In this document: positions 9,142 to 17,271 of the stretch, piece after piece
How positions within the stretch are numbered: position 1 is the first letter of the stretch
How the letters are laid out: every line of letters starts with the position of its first letter
Source: a virus
IMG/VR virus record: IMGVR_UViG_3300010885_011774
Location: 1-31,883 of that record
DNA length: 31,883 nucleotides
Reading direction: 5' to 3' (one strand)
Notes under the pieces: model-generated
Database searches by the model: none
What the model was told of the DNA's origin: nothing
What the model saw: only the letters and a program-made list of their open reading frames with translations
Made by a program: the position numbers and the translations under genes

Positions 9142-9348
9142 ATGGGTGTAGAAAATACAAGTCAGTTTGATACGGGTATAGCAACTCCGGCAGAAAAGGC
9201 CGCAGCAGATACCGTTTCTGCTGATACATTTAGACAAATGCTGGATGTGCTAGAATCATTAGCATCTCACAGCCACATATTTTATGATGATTATAACACT
9301 GTCTGTGAATGTCAGTGTGCTTGCGCTTGTGGCCGTGGGACTGTATGA
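9142..9348 (+). CDS. Cysteine-tailed small protein, candidate RiPP precursor / modified virion peptide
   Basis: 68 aa; AGAGG at 9128-9132 precedes the ATG. Residues 15-25 are Ala-rich (TPAEKAAADTV), residues 26-42 form an amphipathic helix (SADTFRQMLDVLESLAS), then H43-S-H45, IFYDDYNT, and the tail CECQCACACGRGTV with cysteines at 55, 57, 59, 61 and 63. The helix-HxH-YDD part resembles the structural protein at 6577. Four radical SAM genes and a DUF3050 gene follow, and the ATG of the first overlaps this TGA (ATGA), so the peptide and enzyme are translationally coupled. This matches the organisation of RiPP loci, with residues 1-54 as leader or scaffold and the Cys tail as core. Alternatives are an unmodified metal-binding tail (metallothionein-like) or a virion tip with Cys clusters. 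That it is a real gene is well supported; the precursor role is inference. Confidence 0.82.
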   Translation: MGVENTSQFDTGIATPAEKAAADTVSADTFRQMLDVLESLASHSHIFYDDYNTVCECQCACACGRGTV

Positions 9349-11066
9349 AGACGATTTGGTTAAAAACCGAAGCTCAAAGACAAAGACAAGAAGATCATAA
9401 AGCCTCAGTAGTTGAGACTGATGGTCAGTTTCAATTTCTTAGTGAGAAGATTATCACTCCTAAGGGATTGGACAAAATTAACAAGTTAATCTCAGTCGTT
9501 CCGAAGGAAGACGAGACAATACTTAATATAAGCAATACAAAATATCTGTTCAGTGAGTTGAAACAGATGAACCTTATATTAACGAATGCCTGTAATTTAT
9601 CATGTTCTTATTGTTATGAGCAGCACAAGAAAGACTTTGGTAGGTTTACCAATGAGTCTCTCTTAACTGCGTATAGATTCTTAAAAGATGCAAATACTAA
9701 TCAAAAGAAAGTATTTCAATTCTTTGGTGGTGAGCCTCTTATCCACAAAGATATCATCTTAGATTTCCTCCGTAAGAATACAACAGAATTAGAAGTTAAC
9801 TCTCGCGGTGAAAGTAATACTGTCATCGGCATAGTAACTAACGGGTTATTATTAACTCAAGAACTAGTCGATGAATATTTCTCGCATGACTTTACATATA
9901 TGCTTATCTCGCTGGATACCGATAAGTCAGAGGTCGATCATAGAGAGATCGGTCAAGATAAGATAAACAAGCTCATGGATCAGATCCAAAACATCCCAGA
10001 AGAGCCCAAATTCCAAAAACGAGTGACTGTACGTTGTACACTTGCAAGAGAGAATGCACCATACTTTGCAGAGTTTGTTGATAATTTATATGAGCGAGGA
10101 ATTCGTCGCTTAGTTGTTCATCCTCTTATATTAGATTCTGCGCGTGGATTTATTCAATGGAGCGAACAAGAATGGAATATTTTACATAAAGATATCCTTA
10201 ATTCATTAGATAAGTATGAAGACTTACAAATACATTTCAGTGAAGGTGTTGGTAAAAAAGGTGAAGAGAATTGCATGATAGGTTCAGATATGATTGCAAT
10301 CGATGCAAGCGGTGATTTTTCTGGTTGTTACTTTTTTACAAACCAAAAAGGTGGATCAACTGCTGATACTATATTAGGTAATATATTCAATAATACCATT
10401 TACATTGATCGTTATAAACACTTCCAAAAAGAATATGCTAAAATGTTTGAAGAGGAAGAGCAATGTAAGACATGCGATTATAAAAATGCATGTTATCAAT
10501 GTCCTGCTGGTAATTTAGATACTGGTACGCGTATGTTTAGACCAGATGATATGTGCCAAAAGATTGTTAAGTTATATGTCGATTTGCAAGAAGATATTGC
10601 TAAGAAACAATTTAAGATTAAATATGATACTTTAGTTCGTGCTTTACACACTGAAGGGTATGAACAGACATTCTTAAAAGCTATAAGTTATATGTTATTT
10701 TATTATGTTTATCAATATCACCCATCACTCGATAAAGTCCACAATGATCTAATTAACAAATTTAAGACTCCGCAAAAAATGCTTGGATTTTGGTCAGAGA
10801 TCATGGAAGGTAAACATAAAGAACTTGATAAAGTTCAGCCAGAAGAATTCCTTGACGCAATAGAACATTTAATAGGCGATAAACAAATAAGTATTGATGA
10901 TTTTTATTATCAAATTTTAGCTAAGAGAAATATGCCAACTGGCAGAATAGTTAAAGTAGAAAACCAAACACAAGAAGTATTTTTCTTAGCATTACTCCAC
11001 GTATTGATATTAGCCTCTGATGACCGAGCTTTAGATGATGCAATCAGCTATAAACTTCTACAATAA
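9345..11066 (+). CDS. Radical SAM/SPASM peptide maturase with extra C-terminal domain
   Basis: 573 aa from ATG 9345, coupled through ATGA to the peptide gene; an in-frame ATG at 9309 inside the peptide gene is unlikely. The radical SAM cluster motif is C83-x3-C87-x2-C90 (NACNLSCSYCYEQ), with GGEP at 128-131 in the SAM-binding region. The SPASM domain has C310-x12-G-x4-C328, C374-x2-C377, C383-x2-C386 and C404, enough for two auxiliary 4Fe-4S clusters, as in sulfatase- and RiPP-maturating enzymes. These enzymes abstract hydrogen from peptide residues and commonly make thioether or C-C links. About 160 further residues follow (from about 413), helical and of no known family; they could bind the peptide. 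The likely substrate is the adjacent 68-aa Cys-tailed peptide (inferred from linkage). Confidence 0.9.
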   Translation: MKTIWLKTEAQRQRQEDHKASVVETDGQFQFLSEKIITPKGLDKINKLISVVPKEDETILNISNTKYLFSELKQMNLILTNACNLSCSYCYEQHKKDFGRFTNESLLTAYRFLKDANTNQKKVFQFFGGEPLIHKDIILDFLRKNTTELEVNSRGESNTVIGIVTNGLLLTQELVDEYFSHDFTYMLISLDTDKSEVDHREIGQDKINKLMDQIQNIPEEPKFQKRVTVRCTLARENAPYFAEFVDNLYERGIRRLVVHPLILDSARGFIQWSEQEWNILHKDILNSLDKYEDLQIHFSEGVGKKGEENCMIGSDMIAIDASGDFSGCYFFTNQKGGSTADTILGNIFNNTIYIDRYKHFQKEYAKMFEEEEQCKTCDYKNACYQCPAGNLDTGTRMFRPDDMCQKIVKLYVDLQEDIAKKQFKIKYDTLVRALHTEGYEQTFLKAISYMLFYYVYQYHPSLDKVHNDLINKFKTPQKMLGFWSEIMEGKHKELDKVQPEEFLDAIEHLIGDKQISIDDFYYQILAKRNMPTGRIVKVENQTQEVFFLALLHVLILASDDRALDDAISYKLLQ

Positions 11067-12153
11067 AAGAGAAAAGCCTCTTAATAATGTTAAGATGCTT
11101 ATCATTTATCTTGGGAATAAATGTAACTTCGATTGTGTATATTGTGATCGAGGTTATATCGAATCTCTCGGTGGACAATCATTAAATGGCAATACAACTC
11201 AAGAGTTGCAAGATTTTTTCTTGTGGGCAGAAAAACAAGAAAATATAGTTGAGTGGATATCTTTCCACGGTGGAGAACCTTTATTATTTGCTAAACGTAT
11301 GGAGCAATGTTTAGAATGGCTGATGCCTATCGCAGAGCGCAATAGTTGGAAAGTTGGCATGACTACTAATGGTTCATTAGTTAAAGAGAATGAGCATATA
11401 TTCCAAAAGTATTCTGGTAAACTTGGTGCAACTATTAGTTATGATTTTATGTTCCAAGAAGAAAATCGTGATAAACTGAATGTGATAGAAATGGCAGAAG
11501 TATTAAATCAACATTGTTTTGATTGGAAATGGCAATATGTATTACCTATTGAAGATAAGCGAGCATTCTCATTTGAAAATATCCAATCAATAATTGATAC
11601 ATGCTATAAGACTGGATGCAAGACTGTTAATATAATCCCGCTTAGACACCATCGAGGTGAAGATAAGTTTGACGTTATCATTGATAGAATTAATCTTCCT
11701 CAATTCTTTGGTGCATTCTTAGAATTTATACAGATACTTTATATTAAGAAGTTAAATGTATTCATAGATGGTAACTATGATAAGATTGATAAAGCATATT
11801 TTGCAGAACATAATAAGGTGATACTATCTCCTGATGGTTATTTGTATCCAGAGTTTGATTTCTTAGAATATAGAGTTGAGAATACTCGCATCGGTAAGTG
11901 GCAAGGTGGAGTAGAAGTTTGGGAACCTTTAGGTGATAAAGGTAGGATCCAAGATTCTTGTAATACATGTGAACAAAAACCAAGTTGTGGTTTAAAGTAC
12001 CTTTATAAATTATTTGATAGACAACCGCAGGGAAGTTGTAAAAACTTCTATAAGTTTGTTGATGTGGCAATCATGCATAATGCTGAATTGAAAAAAGAAA
12101 AAAGTCTATTCCAAAGGATAGGTATAGATAATCAATTCAAGGTTAATATATGA
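11035..12153 (+). CDS. Radical SAM enzyme with a single-cluster (twitch-like) C-terminus
   Basis: 372 aa; ATG 11035 (or 11038) overlaps the previous gene by 32 nt. An ATG at 11095 would cut off the first beta strand of the barrel. The 4Fe-4S motif is C30-x3-C34-x2-C37 (GNKCNFDCVYCDRG), with GGEP at 79-82 and TTNGS around 110-114. The C-terminus has ILSPDGYLYPEF, the usual turn before a SPASM cysteine but with no cysteine there, then C309-x2-C312-x5-C318 and C335. This fits one auxiliary cluster rather than two. It is a probable second maturase acting on the same peptide or on the product of the first. The family is certain; the reaction is unknown. Confidence 0.88.
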   Translation: MMQSAINFYNKREKPLNNVKMLIIYLGNKCNFDCVYCDRGYIESLGGQSLNGNTTQELQDFFLWAEKQENIVEWISFHGGEPLLFAKRMEQCLEWLMPIAERNSWKVGMTTNGSLVKENEHIFQKYSGKLGATISYDFMFQEENRDKLNVIEMAEVLNQHCFDWKWQYVLPIEDKRAFSFENIQSIIDTCYKTGCKTVNIIPLRHHRGEDKFDVIIDRINLPQFFGAFLEFIQILYIKKLNVFIDGNYDKIDKAYFAEHNKVILSPDGYLYPEFDFLEYRVENTRIGKWQGGVEVWEPLGDKGRIQDSCNTCEQKPSCGLKYLYKLFDRQPQGSCKNFYKFVDVAIMHNAELKKEKSLFQRIGIDNQFKVNI

Positions 12154-13211
12154 TTACTGAAGATTTTGAAAAGGCCAATAATTTACACGAGTATTGGTTG
12201 ACTCAGGACGCACTACATCCAGTTAACTATGATGTATATTTTAGTTTAGGCACTAGATACTATTGTGCAGCTGGTTGTAAGATATGCTATATCGATAAAA
12301 ACTTTAAAAGCATAAAACCAAACTTAAACACATACTTCCCAAAGATAACACAAAAATATGAAGATATGTGGCAAGAAGTGTTTTCACATTTCTTGGTAGT
12401 TCGTACTAACGACGATATGTTATTCTTAAAGTTAAATTATCCTGACGCATATAGATGGTATCAGGAGAATGCACATAACTTAGAATATTGTTTTACTGAT
12501 AATGCCATATTTAGAACTGCTAAGATACTTGATACAATTAAATTTAAAGCTTTAGCAAATATTAGTATAAGTTCAACCTTTTTAAAATCCGTTAATCCCA
12601 ATAAGTTGATGGATGCATTAGAAAGATTAAACGATAAATCTCCTATCTTAAAACTTAAGTTTATAGATGATGGATATCCAGAATTGTTTGCTCCATATAT
12701 TGAGTTGGCAAATAAGCATAATATGGATAATATAGTTCATCACAACTTTCTGGGTGATAGAGAAGTATTAGAACACGAATGGGCTCAAGAACAAACTACT
12801 TGGGTTGATAGTGATGAAGATGGTTTGATGCAGATTTATAGAGAATCTGTGCATCTATACTTCGATCGGTGGTATTATTCTAGTGATGATGCAAGTGATT
12901 TGAATGAAGAAGCGTTTCATCATGTAGAAGATAATTTTGATAGAGAAGCATTCCTAACAGATTTATTGTTAGGCAAACAGAAAGCTTATAAAAAGTGGGC
13001 CAATAGGACAAAGAATCCTAAATTTAAGGATTACTTTAATCTTGTTGGAGAATACAATATTAATCCTAAATTTAATTTTATTCCTGGATTGATGATCCCA
13101 CCGTATAGTAAATACTGTTATAAGTTATTAGAAAATGGATGGGTGAAGACTAAATTCGGTTTAGTCAAACCTAATGAAGGCACCATTGTGCCAATTTTGG
13201 GGATAAAATGA
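12150..13211 (+). CDS. Divergent radical SAM protein without GGE or SPASM
   Basis: 353 aa, coupled to the previous gene by ATGA. It has a radical SAM cysteine triad C39-x3-C43-x2-C46 (YYCAAGCKICYID), placed after a hydrophobic strand (VYFSLGTR) as in true family members. The usual GGE motif is not recognisable at the expected place (VVRTNDDMLFL stands there) and there is no clustered C-terminal cysteine set. The later part is acidic and aromatic-rich (a DSDEDG stretch and YFDRWYYSSDDASD). It may be a catalytically distinct enzyme, or a partner protein derived from a radical SAM fold that binds a cluster and helps the others. Membership rests on the triad and the neighbourhood, so the function is open. 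Confidence 0.8.
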   Translation: MITEDFEKANNLHEYWLTQDALHPVNYDVYFSLGTRYYCAAGCKICYIDKNFKSIKPNLNTYFPKITQKYEDMWQEVFSHFLVVRTNDDMLFLKLNYPDAYRWYQENAHNLEYCFTDNAIFRTAKILDTIKFKALANISISSTFLKSVNPNKLMDALERLNDKSPILKLKFIDDGYPELFAPYIELANKHNMDNIVHHNFLGDREVLEHEWAQEQTTWVDSDEDGLMQIYRESVHLYFDRWYYSSDDASDLNEEAFHHVEDNFDREAFLTDLLLGKQKAYKKWANRTKNPKFKDYFNLVGEYNINPKFNFIPGLMIPPYSKYCYKLLENGWVKTKFGLVKPNEGTIVPILGIK

Positions 13212-14539
13212 GTTTTAGTAAATTCAAAACAGAGTCTGGTAAAGTATTCTATTATAGAAATTTAGATAACAGCCTTCACAATGATAAGGGCGAGATACTA
13301 TCTTTGCCTCCAAAGGAAGGATACGAGTTCTTTGAATCTGTGCAACACAACTTTGGTGTACAGCATAAGACTAATAAACCAACCGCGTTGCGCATCTTAT
13401 TGGGGCATGCATGCAATTACTCATGCACATATTGTATGCAAAAAGACATTGGTAATCCCGACGAAAGACCACAAAACTTTTGGCTTGAATCATTTGTAGA
13501 ATCTGTAAACAAATATCTCGATCTTGAAAATTTAGAACGCATCGAACTTTGGGGTGGAGAACCATTCCTGTATTGGAATGATATGATGCCAATTATGAAA
13601 TTGCTTGACGGTCCAGGTAGACATTTTTATATCTCTACAAATGCATCTCCACTAAGACAAAAACATGTAGATTTCTTTAAGACATTAACTGCTAGTGTAA
13701 TGATGGGCATTTCGCACGATGGACCAGGGCATGAAAGACTTCGTGGTGAAGATATTTTCAATAGAAAAAACGTTGTCGATGTTATCAAACAATTTGATGA
13801 TATGAGTCCTAAAATACAATATAGTTTTAATGCAGTAGTCTCTGCAACCAATTATGATTTATTTGAGATCAATGATTATTTTAAATCCATAAAAGATAAA
13901 TTGGGTTTAAAGCATGCTAGAATTAGTTATATTCCTGCACGAGTTTATGATGACACAGATTCTAAAAATTCTGCTGAACATGTCATTAAAGGCGATGACT
14001 TACCAAAGTTTAAAACAATAGTGCATGATTATATTAAAGCTGCCATTAAGCAATTGAAAGAAGGTGGAGATCGCATTTTAAATTCCAATGTAATTGATGG
14101 AGATGCTGGAGTTCTTAAATATGCTGCTTTAACTCGACATCAAATACCAATTACTATGACTTCAAATTGCGGAGCTGATGCTGCAGATATCCTTTCTATG
14201 GATATTATGGGACAAGTTAGATTATGCCCACATACCTCTGAGAAATTTAAAGGAGGTCATATTAAAGATATTAAAAGCGTTAAGATTATACAATTAGATT
14301 TAGATAGAAAACACGAGCATTGCTATACATGTCCAGTTAGAAGACTTTGTAAGTCTAGTTGTCCTATTAAATTTCCCGATGAAGTGTTTATGCATAATTG
14401 TAGAGTAGAAAAAATTTGGTATTCTGCCATTCAACAAAATGCATTTTCATTATTGTTTAATGAACCCATAGAATTATTAGAAACTGGATTAAATGAAATT
14501 AGACCTAAAGAAGATACAAGAACACCGATCTCAGCTTGA
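13208..14539 (+). CDS. Radical SAM/SPASM maturase (anaerobic sulfatase-maturase type architecture)
   Basis: 443 aa, joined to the previous gene by ATGA. An N-terminal extension of about 60 residues (KFKTESGKVFYYRNLDNSL and onward) precedes the barrel and might hold the substrate. The cluster motif is C69-x3-C73-x2-C76 (GHACNYSCTYCMQKD), with GGEP at 116-119 and ISTNAS at 142-147. The SPASM domain is canonical: C321-x13-G-x4-C340, then C372-x2-C375-x5-C381-x3-C385 and C398, all seven cysteines in place for two auxiliary clusters. Of the four radical SAM genes this is the closest to textbook SPASM peptide maturases. Its substrate is inferred to be the peptide at 9142. Confidence 0.91.
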   Translation: MSFSKFKTESGKVFYYRNLDNSLHNDKGEILSLPPKEGYEFFESVQHNFGVQHKTNKPTALRILLGHACNYSCTYCMQKDIGNPDERPQNFWLESFVESVNKYLDLENLERIELWGGEPFLYWNDMMPIMKLLDGPGRHFYISTNASPLRQKHVDFFKTLTASVMMGISHDGPGHERLRGEDIFNRKNVVDVIKQFDDMSPKIQYSFNAVVSATNYDLFEINDYFKSIKDKLGLKHARISYIPARVYDDTDSKNSAEHVIKGDDLPKFKTIVHDYIKAAIKQLKEGGDRILNSNVIDGDAGVLKYAALTRHQIPITMTSNCGADAADILSMDIMGQVRLCPHTSEKFKGGHIKDIKSVKIIQLDLDRKHEHCYTCPVRRLCKSSCPIKFPDEVFMHNCRVEKIWYSAIQQNAFSLLFNEPIELLETGLNEIRPKEDTRTPISA

Positions 14540-15248
14540 GAATCATTCTCTTCTTGTAACTAATACTATACAATCTATTGAAGATCTTAGAATCTTCATG
14601 AAATATCATGTATTTGCTGTATGGGATTTCATGAGTTTATTGAAAACTATACAACATAATGTGGTGCCAACTAGTAACATGTGGTTACCAACTGCCGGAA
14701 CAAGATCTGATATTGCTAGAATGATCAATGAAATAGTACTCTGTGAGGAATCTGATATATCACCAGATGGAAAATCATCTATAAGCCATTTCGATTTATA
14801 TTTACAAGCAATGATGGAAGTAAATGCTGATACAATGCCGGTTCGAAATTACTTAGATGTTGTTAGTAAATTTAATTCACATATAGATTGTGAATTTGTT
14901 CCAAAAGCTTCTATGGATTTTGTAAAAAGCACATTTGAAACTATAAAAATGGGACCTCATTGCGCTGCAGCATCATTTTGTTATGGTAGAGAATCAGTAA
15001 TTCCGGCAATGTTTAAAAGATTACTTAAACAGATCGATATATCAGAGACCGATGCTCCCAAGTTTCACTACTATTTAGAAAGACATATACAAGTTGATGG
15101 CGAAAGCCATGGACCCATGTCTGAGCATCTAGTTAATTATTTTTGTAAAGACGATCCATTTTTAATTCATGAGGCTGAACAAGCCGCGATTATAGCCATC
15201 AAAGCACGAATTAAACTATTTGATGACATAGAATCGCAACTCATATAA
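14493..15248 (+). CDS. DUF3050 protein, haem-oxygenase-like fold
   Basis: 251 aa; ATG 14493 lies 47 nt inside the radical SAM gene before it, and the N-terminal R-x2-L-x2-H segment of the family is only kept with this start. It matches DUF3050 end to end: FMKYHVFAVWDFMSLLK (35-51), INEIVLCEESD (78-88), SHFDLYLQAM (98-107), CYGRESVIPAMF (163-174), YYLERHIQVDGESHGP (193-208). The conserved H39, E86, H99, E167, H198, D202 and H206 could be metal ligands, as in haem-oxygenase-like dimetal oxidases. This is inferred from the fold, since no DUF3050 activity is known to me. It closes the radical SAM operon, so it probably acts in the same pathway, as the related-fold PqqC does after the radical SAM enzyme PqqE. 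Confidence 0.85.
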   Translation: MKLDLKKIQEHRSQLENHSLLVTNTIQSIEDLRIFMKYHVFAVWDFMSLLKTIQHNVVPTSNMWLPTAGTRSDIARMINEIVLCEESDISPDGKSSISHFDLYLQAMMEVNADTMPVRNYLDVVSKFNSHIDCEFVPKASMDFVKSTFETIKMGPHCAAASFCYGRESVIPAMFKRLLKQIDISETDAPKFHYYLERHIQVDGESHGPMSEHLVNYFCKDDPFLIHEAEQAAIIAIKARIKLFDDIESQLI

Positions 15249-15251
15249 ATA
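15244..15251 (+). promoter_or_regulatory. T4-type late promoter for the second tail operon
   Basis: A perfect TATAAATA box overlaps the stop codon of the DUF3050 gene. It is the only such box in the 40-nt space before the run of tail genes starting at 15289, giving an expected leader of about 30 nt. A T8 run follows at about 15267-15274. T4-like phages use exactly this octamer for sigma-gp55-dependent late transcription, which fits structural genes downstream. Confidence 0.7.
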
Positions 15252-15288
15252 AAGCCAGAATAACTCTTTTTTTTGGATTTTGCCATAA

Positions 15289-15624
15289 ATGTCTCAGTTA
15301 GTTAACCTAGTTATAGATCAAGGCTCAGACTTTGTGGCCACATTGGACATTGAAGATTCCATTGGTACTCCAATCAATCTTACGCCCTATACAGTTCGTG
15401 GCCAGATTAGAAAAACATATTCGTCTTCCTCAGCTGTAGTAATTGGCTGTGCAAAGACTACCAATCAGGGTGAAGTAAAATTGACTTTGACAGCAATACA
15501 AACTAGCGCAATGCGCGACGGTCGTTATGTCTATGATATAGAAATTGTTCATTCAACGCTTGGCACAGTTATCCGAGTTGTTGAAGGGCAAGTAACAGTA
15601 ACACCAAGAGCAACTAGACCTTAA
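15289..15624 (+). CDS. Small virion protein with Ig/BppU-like beta domain
   Basis: 111 aa. The opening pattern is a beta strand, then DQGSDFVATLDIEDSIGTPINLTPYTVRGQIR. It resembles the N-terminal beta-sandwich module seen in phage tail-tip and baseplate proteins (dQGsdF...L.d..G.piNLTgYt..gqiR). The rest is also beta-rich, ending GQVTVTPRATRP. It is the first gene after the late promoter, which fits a structural role. No strong ribosome-binding site is visible. The fold call is moderate and the exact position in the virion unknown. Confidence 0.75.
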   Translation: MSQLVNLVIDQGSDFVATLDIEDSIGTPINLTPYTVRGQIRKTYSSSSAVVIGCAKTTNQGEVKLTLTAIQTSAMRDGRYVYDIEIVHSTLGTVIRVVEGQVTVTPRATRP

Positions 15625-15634
15625 GGATTTGTAG

Positions 15635-15862
15635 ATGTCTACCGCGTTAAGATCAAAGATTAAACTTGACACACCAATTACAGTGCGTACGTTTGCTTTA
15701 GGTATTACGTCACTTAATTTATTAGACTTAAATGATATTGATGCTACCGAACTAGAAGACGGTGCAATGATGATATATGATGCTGATACTGCAAAATTTA
15801 AATTAACAGCTACGGTTGATCACCCCAGATCAAAGGTTAAAATCATCGGAGGAAAGTACTAA
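15635..15862 (+). CDS. Small virion-type protein
   Basis: 75 aa, with AAGGA just upstream. It contains LNLLDLNDIDATELEDGAMMIYDADTAKFKL, a module (DL.dvd.....dG..L.yd....kf) found near the start of many tail fibre proteins of T4-like marine phages, here as a stand-alone protein. It is placed between two tail proteins, with gaps of 10 nt before and 3 nt after. It is probably a small fibre or adaptor subunit; I cannot name it. Confidence 0.72.
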   Translation: MSTALRSKIKLDTPITVRTFALGITSLNLLDLNDIDATELEDGAMMIYDADTAKFKLTATVDHPRSKVKIIGGKY

Positions 15863-15865
15863 GCC

Positions 15866-17251
15866 ATGGCAACTATTATTAAAATCAAAAACTCGGGTTT
15901 AAGTGGGTCGCCAAGCACACTTGCAACCGGTGAGTTAGCATACTCATATTTACAACAGCTACCAATTGAAGGCGTCGTAAGTACCACTGGAGGCGATCGT
16001 CTCTATATTGGTACAGGTACAGAAACTGCAGGTGAAGCGAATGATATCGTTCATATCGGTGGTAAGTACTTCATGGATATGTTGGACCATGAAAACGGGG
16101 TATTAAGCCCAAATTCAGCAATCATAACAGATTCAAATAGTAAAGTTAATCAATTAAATATTGATAACCTTCGATTAGATGGTAATACTTTATCTGTTAC
16201 ACAAACAAATGCTAACTTAAATCTTGAAGCTAACGGTACTGGTACAATTAGTTTTAATTCTGATGTAGACTTAACTAATATTAACGTTGATACTATATCA
16301 TCTTCAAGAACTGATGGTAAGATCTTCATTGCACCATCTGGTACTGGCTACTTACAAATAACCAGCACAAACGCTGTACGTGTTCCTGTTGGTAATACTG
16401 CATCACGCGATGCATCACCTCTCCAAGGTATGTTCCGCTTTAACACGACAACAAGCGTGTTTGAAGGTTATGACGGCATTGCATGGAATGCTATTGGTTC
16501 TCGTTTACAAGATATTGATGGTAACACATATGTTTCTCCAGAAAATTCTCCTGGTGCAAACAACAATCAATTACGTATGTTTACAGATGGTCTTGAAAGA
16601 TTAAGAGTAGACAACGACGGTGCATCAAAATTCTCAGCTGACTTAACAGCAGCAACGCCAATTGGTACAAAGATCTTAAATAATAAGATCTCTACATTCG
16701 GCGCCGATATCCTTTACTTAGATCCATCAACTGGTGGTTCAAATACTGGTTCTGTTGTTATTGAAGGTAATTTGACAATTAAAGGTACTACGACGACCGT
16801 CAATTCTGCATCTGTTCAATCAAATAATCCAACTTTGATTTTAGGTATGCAATCTAATTCTGAAGGTACAGAAACTGCACTTACTGCGCCAGATGGTTTA
16901 GATAAAGGTATGGAATTTAGATGGCACAATGGAACAGCTGCTAAATCAGGTTTCTTCGGTTATGACACTTCTGCAAATAGATTTACATTTATTGAAGATG
17001 CAACTAACACTAGCGATACTTTTTCTGGTACAGCATCAGATGTACGTTTTGGTAATGCATTATTAACAGAATTATCATTCTCAACATTTGTCGCTGATTC
17101 AATCCCTTGGATTAACGTAGATGGCGATACTGGTTTTATCACAGGCGATGATGAAAGCATTTACAATGGTGGAGATACAACTGGTCAAATATTACAGATG
17201 AATGCATCTGGTTTGCCAGTGTTCAAACACATTGACTGTGGTACATATTAA
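15866..17251 (+). CDS. Tail fibre / virion structural protein
   Basis: 461 aa; GGAGG at 15848-15852. The N-terminus (TIIKIKNSGLSGSPSTLATGELAYSY) is the typical attachment module of marine T4-like fibres. DRLYIGTG and IHIGGKYF-like elements follow, then beta-repeat shaft sequence (LNLEANGTGTISF, IFIAPSGTGYLQI), a GMFRFNTTTSVFEGYDGIAW unit, and a second shaft with VIEGNLTIKGTTTTVNS. These pieces are standard for long trimeric fibres. The C-terminal domain (MEFRWHNGTAAKSGFFGYD) is also common to this class. The receptor is unknown. Confidence 0.84.
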   Translation: MATIIKIKNSGLSGSPSTLATGELAYSYLQQLPIEGVVSTTGGDRLYIGTGTETAGEANDIVHIGGKYFMDMLDHENGVLSPNSAIITDSNSKVNQLNIDNLRLDGNTLSVTQTNANLNLEANGTGTISFNSDVDLTNINVDTISSSRTDGKIFIAPSGTGYLQITSTNAVRVPVGNTASRDASPLQGMFRFNTTTSVFEGYDGIAWNAIGSRLQDIDGNTYVSPENSPGANNNQLRMFTDGLERLRVDNDGASKFSADLTAATPIGTKILNNKISTFGADILYLDPSTGGSNTGSVVIEGNLTIKGTTTTVNSASVQSNNPTLILGMQSNSEGTETALTAPDGLDKGMEFRWHNGTAAKSGFFGYDTSANRFTFIEDATNTSDTFSGTASDVRFGNALLTELSFSTFVADSIPWINVDGDTGFITGDDESIYNGGDTTGQILQMNASGLPVFKHIDCGTY

Positions 17252-17271
17252 TTAAATTATAAGGATATATT

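Noticed and set aside
9309-9344. ATG 9309 as start of the first radical SAM enzyme
   Set aside because: It would read the Cys-tail DNA in another frame (Trp/Cys-rich, not like a radical SAM N-terminus); ATG 9345 gives the usual ATGA coupling.
9304-9348. The Cys tail as a metallothionein-like free metal binder
   Set aside because: It is possible, but a metallothionein does not explain four coupled radical SAM genes or the HxH structural head; kept only as an alternative.
9345-14539. Radical SAM genes as queuosine (QueE), NrdG or other standard phage radical SAM enzymes
   Set aside because: Three carry SPASM or twitch-type auxiliary cysteines, which those small enzymes lack, and no nrdD or queC/queD genes are nearby.
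15249-15288. T8 run at about 15267-15274 as a terminator after the DUF3050 gene
   Set aside because: No stable hairpin precedes the T run, so it is not supported as a rho-independent terminator.
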